From the NCBI GenBank assembly GCA_010645155.1, contig CM021312.1, positions 2,941,021 to 3,005,020 on the forward strand: a DNA stretch of 64,000 nt. Direction: 5' to 3'. Position numbers and translations under genes: made by a program. The notes beneath the pieces are model-generated. The model ran no database searches and was not told the origin of the DNA. It saw only the letters and a program-made list of their open reading frames with translations. Below, in pieces: positions 35,015 through 46,874 of this stretch; the stretch's first letter is position 1; every line of letters starts with the position of its first letter. The stretch comes from Tigriopus japonicus. Its lineage: Eukaryota > Arthropoda > Copepoda > Harpacticoida > Harpacticidae.

Positions 35015-37567
35015 TTAGTTCCCAATGATCGAGGGCATGCCCTTCATCTTGGGTGGTCCCAAATCTCCAATGGGATCAATGTTTCGTGATCGAGAGCTTC
35101 TCTTTGAACCAAAACCATGAACCTTTGACTTTTCCTTCCTCTTTTGTAAGACCACCTCGACCGACAAGGTCACCAAGGCCAAACCGAGGCCAATCAACGT
35201 GGCGATGAATACACCTCCCAATGATTGAAGTGTGATTCCCTCAGAATCGTCCAGTACGGGGCAATTGCTCTGCATGGAACTGTTCCAATATTGACTCTGA
35301 AGCGACTCAAAGTATCGATCCTTCTGCAGTTCCAAAATGACTCGCGACAACTCTTCTTGCAGGTGACTGCCCTGTTGAACAGCTAGAGCATAGGGTTGTT
35401 CGGCAAAAGGCTCTCCAACCTCGGTCAAGTTACAATTATTATAGACCTCATACTTGATTCGAGCGGCATCATGGATGAACGCAAATTCTCCGTCGAATTG
35501 AGCGAGAACTTTGTCAAAGCCTTCTTGAGTGCTGGCCACCATTCCAGTGTCTTTGACCACCTTCAGAATGTGCGTGTATTGTTCTCGGATGGGATAATCC
35601 CAAACTCGATACTTGGCTGGATTTCCCGAGTTGTTCAGGGTAAGCTCTTTCCATTTGTGGTAAAGCTCTTCCTCAGCTCCAGCCATGTTCACGAAATACT
35701 CCATGTAAGTGGTGTTTTCAACTACCGTGTAGTTGATTCGCGATTGTCGGGCGAGTTCCTCCAGATTCTGGACGGTGGATTGCATCCTCTCTACCGTCAA
35801 AAAGGCAGCCAAATTGGCTGTGAATGTGGCCAACATCAGGACCACAAACAACCAGTAGGCAGCCACCAGAACTCGTCCGGAAAGGGCTTTGGGAGCCTCT
35901 CCACCTCCTTGAGGTGTTAAGGATGTTAGAGCGAACCAGAAACTTTCTTTTAGAGTGAAATCTCGGCAAGGATATGGATAGGCGGCCTTGTTGTTCCTGG
36001 CTGAGTAGGGCGAATATCGGTCCAGCAACCAAATAAGGATGGCAGTACTGATGACCGCCGCAATGATGCCCAACCAGACTTCGACTTTCAAAACCGACAA
36101 AAACTTGAACAAGGATTGATCTTGCACCCTCTTGCGAATGACGATTGAAATGCCAGCTTGATCAAAGTACGGTGAGACGAAATCGATGACTTCCTCACGC
36201 TCAGAGGTCATGGTCAGATCGGCTACGATGAGGTCCGTGTCTCCGCGAGCTAAATCGCCAATCATTCCACTCCAATCGCCATTCTCGTCCTTCTTTCCAT
36301 ATGCCAGACCAGGACTTTGATCCTTGGATATGACCACTTCGTATTCAAAGGCCAATTTTTCTGAGATCTTGCCCAACAAGTCCATACAATAGCCTTCGTA
36401 GATAATGTTCCCATTTGCATCCTTCATGGGGGTTCCATCACGGCCGATTTTCTCGTAGAGCCATGGAACCGATACGGACATGCCTACTCTAAAGAATCTC
36501 GGAATGGTTCTATTCACAAATTTGGGCGCAAATTCCACCCCCGTTGAATGGGACCAAGTGGCGGCGAGTTCTTTGGTGTTATTGGAACTATGGACCAATT
36601 GGAATTCCAGTTTCAAGGGGAAATTGAACGTGCCTTTGGAGTCAATAATGTAGTTGCTATCCTCTAACTCTGACGTTAAGGCGGTGTTCAAGGCGTTTTG
36701 GGAGTCGTTATTAGCTACATTTGGACCGGTGCACTCGTACTGTTGAGGAGTAATGGTTGATGCGATTTTAGAGATGGTTTGAGCGGCCTTTTTGACGATG
36801 AAATGCTTCGGTTTCTTCCCTGCTGTGCAATCCGATTGGCAAGTTGATCCACTTCCAGTTTTCTCAGCTAGCTGACAACAGTTTTCTTGAGCCATGGACA
36901 CGATAATGATGTCCACTTCAACTCCTTGAACCGCAAAGTTGGGGGCGTCAAAATCTTCCACCACAAAGTTCCACCGCGAATCCCGCCTTACCAATCGGTT
37001 CTTGATTGCCTTATCGATCATTTTGGTTTGCTCTTGAGTGGTTCCAAAGGTGACAAAGGCTGATGGAATCGGTCGAAGGTCGGCCATTCTCTCAAAAGGC
37101 TTGTTCTCAGTCATACTCAACACCAAGACTCGAAGGTGATAGTTGCCTATGATGTGGTAAAGGCTCTGATCCAACTCCGTTTCAGATTCGAACAGAAGGG
37201 CCGCATCAATGGCCTCTCTGGCAAAGAGAAACTCATCAATTCCTTGGACAAAGGCTTGATTCGAGGCCTCCACGTGAACATAGGGTATTCCTTTCTCACT
37301 TGATTTCGATTTGGCCACCTTCCAACTACTCCAACTTAAATCCACGACCAATGCGAATTGACCACCGGTTAATGCATTGCAAAAGGGCACCTCATCCAAA
37401 TCGTCGTCGTGGTTTATTGCCAACTCGGAAATGGTGACCAAAGTTTGGTTCACATTGCTCTTGAACAAGTTGAGCATATCAAGGTCATCCTTCTCATAGA
37501 TGAGAAGAATCTTGTTTGCCTCAACCAATCTCGAGACAAGACAGACCCAGATCAAAGAAAGCCACAT
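35015..37567 (-). CDS. Ir25a: IR25a-like ionotropic receptor co-receptor, paralogue B (intronless)
   Basis: A single uninterrupted frame of 850 residues that covers the whole IR25a architecture. It has a signal peptide (1-18), an amino-terminal domain with paired cysteines (ENCCQ, TCQSDC), an S1 lobe from about residue 358 (FFRVGMSVSVPWLYEK), M1, a pore loop with SLTPQGGGEAPK, M3 with TFTANLAAFLTVERM near 570-585, an S2 lobe (FIHDAARIKYE, VGEPFAEQPYALAVQQGSH), M4 near 770-790 (SLGGVFIATLIGLGLALVT) and a basic tail. The ligand-contact Thr/Arg of LTMTSEREE and the acidic residue of FIHD are present. It is colinear with paralogue A but has none of A's four introns. The S2 and C-terminal region (KYWN/QYWN, PFAEQP) looks closer to insect IR25a than paralogue A does, by eye, so this copy may be the canonical one. 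Confidence 0.96.
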   Translation of the reverse strand: MWLSLIWVCLVSRLVEANKILLIYEKDDLDMLNLFKSNVNQTLVTISELAINHDDDLDEVPFCNALTGGQFALVVDLSWSSWKVAKSKSSEKGIPYVHVEASNQAFVQGIDEFLFAREAIDAALLFESETELDQSLYHIIGNYHLRVLVLSMTENKPFERMADLRPIPSAFVTFGTTQEQTKMIDKAIKNRLVRRDSRWNFVVEDFDAPNFAVQGVEVDIIIVSMAQENCCQLAEKTGSGSTCQSDCTAGKKPKHFIVKKAAQTISKIASTITPQQYECTGPNVANNDSQNALNTALTSELEDSNYIIDSKGTFNFPLKLEFQLVHSSNNTKELAATWSHSTGVEFAPKFVNRTIPRFFRVGMSVSVPWLYEKIGRDGTPMKDANGNIIYEGYCMDLLGKISEKLAFEYEVVISKDQSPGLAYGKKDENGDWSGMIGDLARGDTDLIVADLTMTSEREEVIDFVSPYFDQAGISIVIRKRVQDQSLFKFLSVLKVEVWLGIIAAVISTAILIWLLDRYSPYSARNNKAAYPYPCRDFTLKESFWFALTSLTPQGGGEAPKALSGRVLVAAYWLFVVLMLATFTANLAAFLTVERMQSTVQNLEELARQSRINYTVVENTTYMEYFVNMAGAEEELYHKWKELTLNNSGNPAKYRVWDYPIREQYTHILKVVKDTGMVASTQEGFDKVLAQFDGEFAFIHDAARIKYEVYNNCNLTEVGEPFAEQPYALAVQQGSHLQEELSRVILELQKDRYFESLQSQYWNSSMQSNCPVLDDSEGITLQSLGGVFIATLIGLGLALVTLSVEVVLQKRKEKSKVHGFGSKRSSRSRNIDPIGDLGPPKMKGMPSIIGN

Positions 37568-40500
37568 GTTGAGGGTTCAGCGACCAAAAGCACTCTAGTA
37601 CGTCCGTACAACATTCTCTCTCCATGATAATGCATGCTTGGTTGGTCTTTCCGTTCCATCTCACGCCTTGGAACAACTCGTCCACACAGAAAAAGGCTCG
37701 CCGAAAGTCCATTCTTGGAAACTGCGCCCAGAAATATGTGCTTAAGGAACAACTACTCATAGGATTCAATTCGGAATGTGGATGTATAGAGCATGAAAAG
37801 TTGGTCATTTCTGAGCTACTTCTGGACGTGTCAATTGAATCCTTGCGGTTCGAAAAAAAGGACGGTGAATAAACATGTTCGTGGCACGAATTAAACAAAA
37901 CCATGGTGTTTACACACCTCAGCTCGAGTGATAAAGGCTTTTTATGATGGATTGACGCCTCAACGGTTTTGAAAACTTTAATCGAAAAACATGACGTAAA
38001 TGGAATTGACACATGCATTATTCATTTAGTGTATCGCAATGAATCCTGTTATAAAGTTCACTATGTTTTTAGCTTTGCTTAAAGGGTAGTCATACGAAGA
38101 TTTGGACTACATATAGTAAGAAGAATTCAACACAATCTTTCATTATAATATTGAGTGAATCTTGGATACTTTTCATTTCTAAACCCTCTAGTCCACCATC
38201 GTGAAAATATTGCCATCATCATTAATGCAAATCGTCAAATGTCAAAGCGATTCTTGTCTTGACACTGGAGGCGCTCTTCTGAAAATAGTTTTTCCCTGTT
38301 TGCTTAAGTGGGCTGTTTTAAACTACGTTTTCATTTGATCCTGACTTCCCCGAATAGATTTCGACTCCACGACAACCGTGAATAATATATACTATTGTAG
38401 CCAATGCCAACCAAAACTGGTATTTGAACTAGTTCGTATTCATTGGCGTCATTGGGTATGATTGTTTGATTCTGGCCTTGAAGTAAGACCAAGTAAAACA
38501 TGAATTGCCAGGGTGCAAGGTGGTTCATGGACTTTTCATACTTGATCTCTATTTCTGTTTCACGTTCCACGTTTCTCGCAAAGATAAGTACTCTGATGAA
38601 AATAGTCAGGGGGAACACAAAAAGAGTGAAAACAGTTTAAACCTCTTTCTAGTTACTGCTCTTTGGCCAGAAATGTAGCTTTTAATGAAACATTGTATAA
38701 CTTGATTCACAATATCAGATGCTGTCTGAAAGCGATTATAAAATAAGATCTGCTCCAAGAACCGCTGAGGATCTGTGGACGACGAGGCTAGAGATATGAA
38801 TTATGCTATCTAGTAGAAACAAATCGATTGCGTTCTTCTTCAAATGTGATCTTATAGTGTTTGATAGACTTCGGATGAATTTTTCAGCTTAATCGAATGT
38901 CTGAGTAAAATGTTACGCTCACTCAAAGCTCAGCATATAATCTTACACGTAAAGAATAAACTAGCTGTCTTCTGTTTTTTTTTTTAACCGCAGAAGGCCG
39001 ATCTAAATCCATTTTCATGCCTTCTTCGGTACTTTGCCTTTTGTTGTCATAAGATTACATTGTTGCGTTATATTGAGCTAAGAATGGATTAACATTGTCT
39101 ACTCAGCAGAAACAAGGTCTCATTTGTAGAGGAAATCGAAATTGTTTTCACTGGATATCACAAGTGTCATCGCTAACCTCGTCACGTGGAAAACTCTTGT
39201 CCGCTTCCGATATGTACAGGGTCATCCGTATGTAGTGTCCCATGCTATACAAAGAATTACACTCAGCATAATAACGACACACTAATATTAAAGAAAATCA
39301 GCTAAAGGAAACATCTTTAGGTATACTCGTAGCAATTGATCTACTTGTTTAGAAACAAGGATTGTGCATCCGGTGGTGGATCTCCCTCTCAAATTACGCA
39401 CCCTATTTTAATTTTTAAAAAAATCATCCCATCTTGTGACTGCACATTAAAAAAATCTAATAATAGTGACTGAATAGCTTAGACAAAGAAAACAAATCTT
39501 AGGCAAACGCCTCTACTTTTCCTGTTATTCATCTCAAAAAGTCAATGTGGCGTCTTAATCTGTCGATTTTTCATGCATTATTGCCAAATTCTAGGGGACT
39601 TTATATATATGGACTACCCTGTTTATCAACAAATGTTAATGATGCAACAAAATTTGCTGAATATGCTAATAAATCAACCAACTTCCTGATTACTTCTCTG
39701 AAACCTTTTTCTCCATGTTTGCTCTTGAGATGAAATGCATTCATTCATCCGTTTTAATTATTCTAAGGAAAAAAGAGAAATATTAAATGAGGAATGAATA
39801 AGTTTAAGAAAACGTTTAACAATACAAATAAAAGGCAAATTTTAAGAAATATATTTAAGGTTTCGTTTTCAAAAATGTTACGGCAACGGGTATTTTCTTT
39901 GTTCTGATTCATAACAAATTCAGAATAACCCATGAATTATTTCGAATTATTCCTGTTGCTAAAATCGGCATTAGACGGTCGAGCAAAAGAATATGTAACT
40001 ATGTATTTGTATTTGTTATGTATTTGTATGTATGTATTTCTTGGACTCACTCAGTAAAAGAATAAAGAAAATAGAGAAATATGTGTTAATGTGATACAGT
40101 GTTTGAGACAGATGCACTTTATTGGGGAAAGTTGGTCGCCTTTCCTCCCTCAATTATTTACTAGACTTTTTGCAAAGAGAAGCAGCCAAGTTCTTATTCC
40201 TGCAACTGTCCGAACGTTGTTGGTTGGTATATTGATTTGGAGTGATGAGTGGCATTTTCCTATGGATACTAGGACCTTATAAAATGATCACCTTCATAGA
40301 CAAGTATTGGCATAATTTCACTTGCACAATTGCATTGACCTGCCAAAAATATTCAAATTACTTTCTATCCGGTCAATACATCAATTTGGAATTCTTGGCT
40401 TTTAACCTTTGCTTTTTTATCCTCTTCTTTGTCTCCATCTGGAATAAATTGGTCCAACTTATCTGCTTTTTCAAGTTTTTTAAGCACATCAGCAAAAAGA

Positions 40501-43483
40501 CATTTTCATCTTGAATATCAAACAGACGCGTCGAAGCTCAAATGGAAAACAGCAGTGACGACGGAAAGTTAAAAACGTCGAGATTTCCAAATTAATTTTC
40601 AGATAATCAAGATTTTTTGATCGCCAAGGTTAATGTATTCAAAATTGAAATCTTGTTCCAAATCTACTTTAACGTGCAAAAAAGGGACGACCCAGCTACG
40701 GAAGGTGTAGGTTTCATGACAATCCAGTATTTGATCTTGCAAAATATAAATCGCTTAAATGGTGTTAAATTTCAAGATCCGGGCCAAAAATGCGTGTTTA
40801 GTCAATGTCAGTCATGTATATTTCAGGGCCAGACCTTTCAATCTCCTCGCCCCTTTTTGAGTTTTTAGAAGAAACCCTAGAGGGCAGCACTAAAAGCAAA
40901 CTTGGTGTCAGTCAAGAGTCAAGTTGGTTTGAAGCGCCCTCTCTCTGCAGAGAACCCAATTTCACGCGGGAATCTACTCTGAAACTGAGAGTGGACCCAT
41001 TCACTTGCTCAAGGAACCAAATTATCCGAGTTGTTGGGTGGTTGTTTGCTTGTTCTGATTCAGACCATACGTGAAAGTGAGTCAGGGCCTTCATACCATC
41101 ACTCTGTTTACGCACATGGGCTCAAGAACAGGAAGATGCTTCCATTTGTTATCCTCCAACCATCAGCCAACTTCCATAAGCTCGGAAGGAACAAGGAAAA
41201 ACCGGTGGAAAACACCGTTGGCGCGTGGTTCTCCAATAAATTGGTTCTGGTATGGAGTGACACATTCTGTGAGAGGAAATTTCGATAGGGTGCTTCGGGA
41301 GTCGATCTTCAATATTTTGGTTATCCATATCAGGGCGTCTTTATTTTCTCTTTGCAGCCAATCGTTTCGGGAGCTTGTGAAAATTTCATTTTGTCGACCC
41401 GTCAAAACTTGGCAAATATTTAAACCAATTGAACATAACTGAGTGCTTGAAAATTCAATGTCAAACTTTAAGTATCTACCTGGCATTGATATTAATTCAT
41501 TATTTAATACAATATTGAATGTGCTATGGTGCCATTTAGTTACTAACAATATTCAAACGCCTGTATTAGGATAATCGTTTTATTGGCCAACTTTTGGATG
41601 TTGTATGGTTATTGTGCATTACGTTACTGTTTTGATAAGAAAGGTATGTCTTTTTTAGAGTGATGCCATTTTTTTTAGTCCTTTTACGTTTTTGCATTCC
41701 TTCTATTAAATTTCAGCATTACTCCAGACTTTAATGATATAGGGCACATATTTTGTAGCAAATATAAGAACCCTTTAACGTTACAAAAATGCCTCAATTT
41801 TTGCAATGCTTATCTTTCTTCTCGAATTTTTAGGTTTGGGAATTTTGAAAACAATTTCTTAGACTCAAAAATTGCACATACAAAGAAACCAAGCGAACAC
41901 GAAATCAACGCCATCTGGGGCTTTAAACGTAATTTGCTTCAAATTGGCATCCCTGCTGCCCATCTTGCAAAAATACTGGATCATAAACATCAACTATATT
42001 GCAAAGACTCAATTGATTCTAACGTCTAATAAGTTAGATTCGAATCAAAATTTCATCCATCAACAATTGATTTGCCATCAATCTTTGAAGATGACGAAGC
42101 AGCAACGCCACTTTCCAACCGGGAATTGCGTCTCAGCCAAGATCTTCTTCATTGAAACGTTTGTGTTGGTTTTATTTGCAATGTGGTTTGCCGCTTAGTT
42201 GATAGTTCGAAGTACTGTATGTACAGTACAGACAAACACATGGTGGCCAACTGCACACGTGGACCTCGAAATGAGTAGACATCTTGGACCCATTTGAGCT
42301 AAAAGTTTCAGAATCATGTTTGAATGAATTGAAACAAAACACTGTTGCGATTATTTTATTTTCAATCACAGAAAATAGGTCATTCGGAGAAGTGACTAGA
42401 ATAGTTCTTGGACTTTTACAGTTCGCATTTAAAAATGGGAGATGACGTCCAGAATATTAGAATGAGCATTGCAAATGAAATGGCACCAGTTCTTCGTTTT
42501 GTTTGTCTGGTTTGAGAGTTCAATGGCTGAAAAGCATGAATGTAATTGAATAAGGGCCACTTAATTCACTCTCGAGTTGATGCAACAACGTTTTAAATTT
42601 GTTACCCCTCGAGAAGAAGTGCTATCTAGCCGAAATGGCTTGACCATCCATCTTCTTGGTTCAAAATGTGTCCACAACCCACATTGCATCACATTTTTGG
42701 TGGAAAAGCTCTTATATCTTGAAACAAATAGTATTGTCATCTACACTCACGTAATTGTTAAGAAAATATGTTTCTGGTCAAAACATCTTACTTAGTTGAA
42801 TGACAAATACGATATATTTTTAGCAATGTATCAGTGCCAGCAAGTTCTTCAATCTCTTAAAAGAGAATTGTTTTTCCACGTTGAGGTTTTTATCTGTTTT
42901 TCTTTTCCTAATAGTGTATTTAGCAAAGTGGCAAAATACTTATTCAAGAGCAATGCTATTTCAACGTAGAAATAATTTCGTTATAGTCATTCAAACCAGA
43001 CTCGATGTTAATCCGAACAACAGGCTAGAAATAGTGATGTTTGAGTCAAGGGCTTTTCCACAAATGTGCATTTAATACGACGATAATTTCTTCTTAGGCC
43101 GTAATTTTCATTTTGAGCCCAGATTCTGTTGGTTTCAATGCCTAAAGTTACAAAAACAGGGACACCAGCATTTCGGAGCTTGACGAGCCAATGAAACTGA
43201 AATCATTAGAAAGGGACGCAATAAATGAGAGTTGTCTCGTATTTGTAAGAGCTCGAAAAGTTAACACTATAAAAGTAATTGGAAAAGGTATGAAAGATAT
43301 CTGATACTGTACCTATTCAAGAGCATTTAAGGACTCTGTCCGGATCTAAATTTTAAGGTCAACTACAATGATCGAGGAGGCTTTAGTTGTGTTCCTAGAG
43401 CACCTGCAAATACTAAATAGTTGAGGTTAGTTCGAGGTTTGAATCATGAACCATTCTCTTCCTTATCGGACTCCTTCGATGTT
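37568..43483. other. Intergenic, no confident gene
   Basis: AT-rich. It contains the promoter side of IR25a-like gene B at its left end. Open frames up to about 165 codons occur (for example minus 37521-38018, minus 41163-41549), but none shows a domain or consistent splice sites. A short near-perfect palindrome, GTACTGTA/TACAGTAC, lies at about 42213-42230. Confidence 0.5.
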
Positions 43484-44135
43484 CAATGGGAAATGCTGGG
43501 GGAGGTTTGAGTGATCTATTCAAAAATCTTATCGCGGGCGGATGAAAGAAGAGAAAAGGCTTGTTCGTCAATGTAAGATTTTGGTCAGTGCAAGGGTTTT
43601 CGCGTTTTACAGACCGCCCTTATGACTTAGATGCTACAAAAAATGTCGAATTGCAAGTTTGGACATTTTGACTCCCGATTTTGTAAGAATTTGCAAAATT
43701 ATTCTTTTGATCAAAAAATGGCAAGCACTTAAAAAAGACCTTTGATATTGAAGAGAAACACGTACAAAAAACGGCAATTTGTTTGATACCATGATGGTTT
43801 TGGAGCTTTACAATACAAATCAGTGCTTATAACATCACTTACACTTGTACTTACCCAAAAAAGTGGCCTTTTGTTGAGAATTTTCTCGTGCAAGAACGAG
43901 CAAATAAAGTATGCATTTTTTTCCAAAATCCTAACCAAAGGTGTTCAAACTTGCAATTCGACATTTTTCATGGCATCTAATTCGCAAGGGCGGTCTGTAA
44001 ATTGCGAAAACCCTTAAACTGCCCAAATTCTCACGAGCCACCCACTGTTGCCAAACAAGCCTTTTCTCTTCTTTCATCCGCCCGCGATAAGATTTTTGAA
44101 GAGATCACTCAAACCTCCCCCTGCATCCTCCATTG
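43484..44135. repeat. Long inverted repeat (foldback element)
   Basis: The left arm 43484-43659 and right arm 43947-44135 are inverted copies of each other with high similarity over about 175-190 bp. Matching words include CAATGG at the outer ends, GGGGGAGGTTTGAGTGATCT, AATCTTATCGCGGGCGGATG, AAGGGTTTTCGC, TTACAGACCGCCCTT and GTCGAATTGCAAGTTTG. The 290-bp core is unrelated between arms and has no coding capacity that I recognise. This is the structure of a foldback or long-TIR MITE. A GTT triplet flanks both ends, which is too short to call a target duplication. Confidence 0.85.
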
Positions 44136-44193
44136 GTTGCTCTCCATTCTTCGTAGGAAATATGTTGGAGCCGACCCTCTACAGGATTGAAGG

Positions 44194-44523
44194 TAGTGAT
44201 GGACCGAGAGCACTTTCGGCCGAAATTTCGGTTTCGGTTTCGGTTATGCCTACCGAAACCGAAAGAAAGACATGCACTATAAAGAATTGACTTTGACAAA
44301 AAAAATCGAAAAAAAAATCGTCGAAGAACCTCTGAAATTCAAGTTTCCCGATGTTTCAAAATTTGCGACTACTCAACATCGAACACATGAGCAATTTAAT
44401 TTTTAGGGTGGATTTTGCATTTATACAATTTTGTGGTCAGCTGCTTTCGGTTTCGGTTTCGGTTAAGCCCTCTTTCGGCCGAAACTTTCGGTTTCGGTTA
44501 TGAGGCCATTCGGTCCATCACTA
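44194..44523. mobile_element. MITE with perfect 8-bp target duplication and CGGTTT repeats
   Basis: Terminal inverted repeats TAGTGATGGACCGA and TCGGTCCATCACTA are flanked by a perfect 8-bp direct repeat, ATTGAAGG (44186-44193 and 44524-44531), which points to a hAT-type transposase. Subterminal regions carry repeated TTTCGG/CCGAAA words in both orientations, so the ends could fold strongly. There is no transposase frame. It sits 58 bp right of the long inverted repeat. Confidence 0.88.
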
Positions 44524-44531
44524 ATTGAAGG

Positions 44532-46329
44532 CAAAGTCAGACAAATATATATCGGGCCTAGTCTTGATCAACTCTTCGTTCAAGGGTAAAACGCATTTCT
44601 TTTGCAATGAATCCCATCCTTTTAGTGGTTATCGAAAATCCACAACCAACCAAAAAATGTCGGAAGATTAATTACCAAGTCAATGAATTCAGGGATTTTC
44701 CATCAATCAAGAACATACCCCTTGGCTACAAGATTGTGCGACCAACCTTTTCGCTCGATTTGAACCATCATTGAAAACGAGGCCAATAGTAAGCGTGCTA
44801 TTTTCTATTGCTCTGGTCCTTCATTTTTCCACCTATATTATTCTGCCAAGCAACGCTTCGAGCATAGTAAACATAACATATGTTTGTGTGGGACGCATTC
44901 ACTTGCATTCTTACATGTTCCCATGATGAAATGAAGGCGGTGTTTTTCCTGGTTGGGTTATGAACTCGACATGTGACTAATTATCTCTTTTTCGACCGTC
45001 GTCTGTCTTATTCTGCCAGTTTGTCGTTGCTCGATCTAAACATGGACATGAACTGACTTCATATTTGGGCTCGAATGGCGTGACAAATGACATACATCGT
45101 AGACATTAGTCCTCCTTATATCCATATTCGCATGCATTCCAGACGCGATTCGATCGTAAACATGCACATTAGGTGTTTACAAACATTGGCGGTTCGAACA
45201 GGTTACCATTGTTTACCTTACATACCCAAAGGAGTAGTCGATCAAGGGTGTACTATTATACTGTTTTTCACCATCCTCAAATAAATTGCATGGAGTCATG
45301 AGAGTGCGTGAGTCATCCGAGAAGTTGCACCATGGCAACTCGTTTGGGGACTTAAAAAATGAAACGATTGTTTTCTTGCCAGAGATCGTGTCTCGAAAGC
45401 CCAAGTTGCATTTCATTGTGACAAAGGAACTTGACTAAATTTGAACTGGGTTGGGATTTGGCAGCGTTTGTTGTTGGGAATTGATGATTAGATAATGTTT
45501 TAATGACGTTTCACGGTGGTGGTAGGCGAAGTGGAGAACTCATTGTTATAATGGAGGAGCAGTTTCCTTATTTTCGCACTTCATTAAACCGGGTGTGTCA
45601 AAAGGAATGAGGACCTTATCAGAGGTGAAGCTGTCACTCTCATGAGAGTTATGTCCGTTTTTCAGTCATGAGAAGAACACTCAATACGGACTCTATCGGC
45701 ATAAGTTATCCCCGGTTTTGTTCGCTATGCCAGATTTTATCACTCGATCCGAGTTTCCTGGCACTCAAAACGCCCCCTGATCTTCGGACCACCCTGTAGT
45801 CAACCATTCATGGCTTCTCTAGCTCGAGGCTTTAAAACGTTGACAAAAGTTGTGAGATTTGAAACGCTCTGAAAGGTTCTTTATCAAAACTTCCTGCCTG
45901 AGGATCGAGTAATACTAGTACTGTACGTTGTATTATATACGTACATACTGTGTTGGTGGTGGTGATGGTGGTGTGGAAGCAACTAGCTTGGGCTTCCCTG
46001 GGCTCATTGCTCTCCTCCTGAATTGGCAAATGTAAGAGTATCATCAAAGCATGAATCTGTCGCTTTTATCTAAGAATCTCACCCGGCATCACCATCCGCT
46101 AAAATTGCCCTTCTGAGGAATCAAGTTGGTTTTGTTTGGTGTGCAACTGGGCATAGTGTGGTACAATCGATTCACAAAGTGAACATCCCTTCATCTGTCT
46201 GTTCTTTTGAAGCAGCATTTTAAATTCCGTGATCTTTTTAAGGTGCAATGTCAACTGTGGCATAAAATCGTCGATTTGAAGGCCTTACAGCTGAGCATAA
46301 GTTGATCCTTAGTGATCACTTGTTTCCGC
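44532..46329. other. Intergenic, no gene seen
   Basis: No supported coding sequence. A mariner-like terminal word (CGGACCACCCTGTA) occurs at about 45785-45798 without a matching opposite end that I can find. Confidence 0.5.
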
Positions 46330-46645
46330 TTACGTTTTGGGGGCCTAAAGCTATGACATGAATGGCATTAAAAACTCATTTTTCCAACAGATCCGATTAG
46401 CCTTTCTTTTTTGTTACCACAAGTATGTGCTCAATGAAATAATCAATTTTATTGTGAATTTTATGGCTAACTGTATTACGTATTCCGAATTCCGCTTCTA
46501 TTTTTAGGGCCTCAACTTATGATATGAAACAGATGGGATGAAACTCTCTCTTTTTATTATTTCAAGTATGTGCTTACTAATGTAGAATAATCAATATTTT
46601 TTTTGTGAATTAAAGAGCCAACTGTATTACATATTTCAAATAACG
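46330..46645 (+). repeat. Diverged tandem duplication of about 155-165 bp
   Basis: Two adjacent units (about 46330-46495 and 46496-46645) share an ordered set of words: GGGGCCTAAAGCTATGACATGAA versus GGGCCTCAACTTATGATATGAA, CAAGTATGTGCT, AATAATCAAT, TTTGTGAATT, and AACTGTATTAC followed by ATTCC or ATTTC. Their order and spacing are conserved but identity is modest, so this is an old duplication. Confidence 0.65.
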
Positions 46646-46710
46646 ACGAGTTCGAGTGCAAGCACAGAGATCGCGTCTCAGCCGCGGATTGAGAACCACT
46701 AACAGGGATA

Positions 46711-46738
46711 AACCAACCAACCAACCAACCAACTAACC
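46711..46738. repeat. (CCAA)n microsatellite
   Basis: About seven tandem CCAA-type units. A second short tetranucleotide run, (GAGT)n, lies at about 46853-46874. Confidence 0.85.
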
Positions 46739-46874
46739 CATATGAGTGTCTGTCAGTCAGTCAGGCCCAGTCTTCTATTGTATTTACTACTCGTACCAAC
46801 TTGCCAACAAGGCAACACTGACGATGAGGGCCATGTGGACGCTTTTGGTTGGAGAGTGAGTGAGTGAGTGAGTG

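Noticed and set aside
35396..35920. 174-codon plus-strand frame
   Set aside because: It lies entirely antisense to the IR25a-like gene B, whose frame is conserved across the family.
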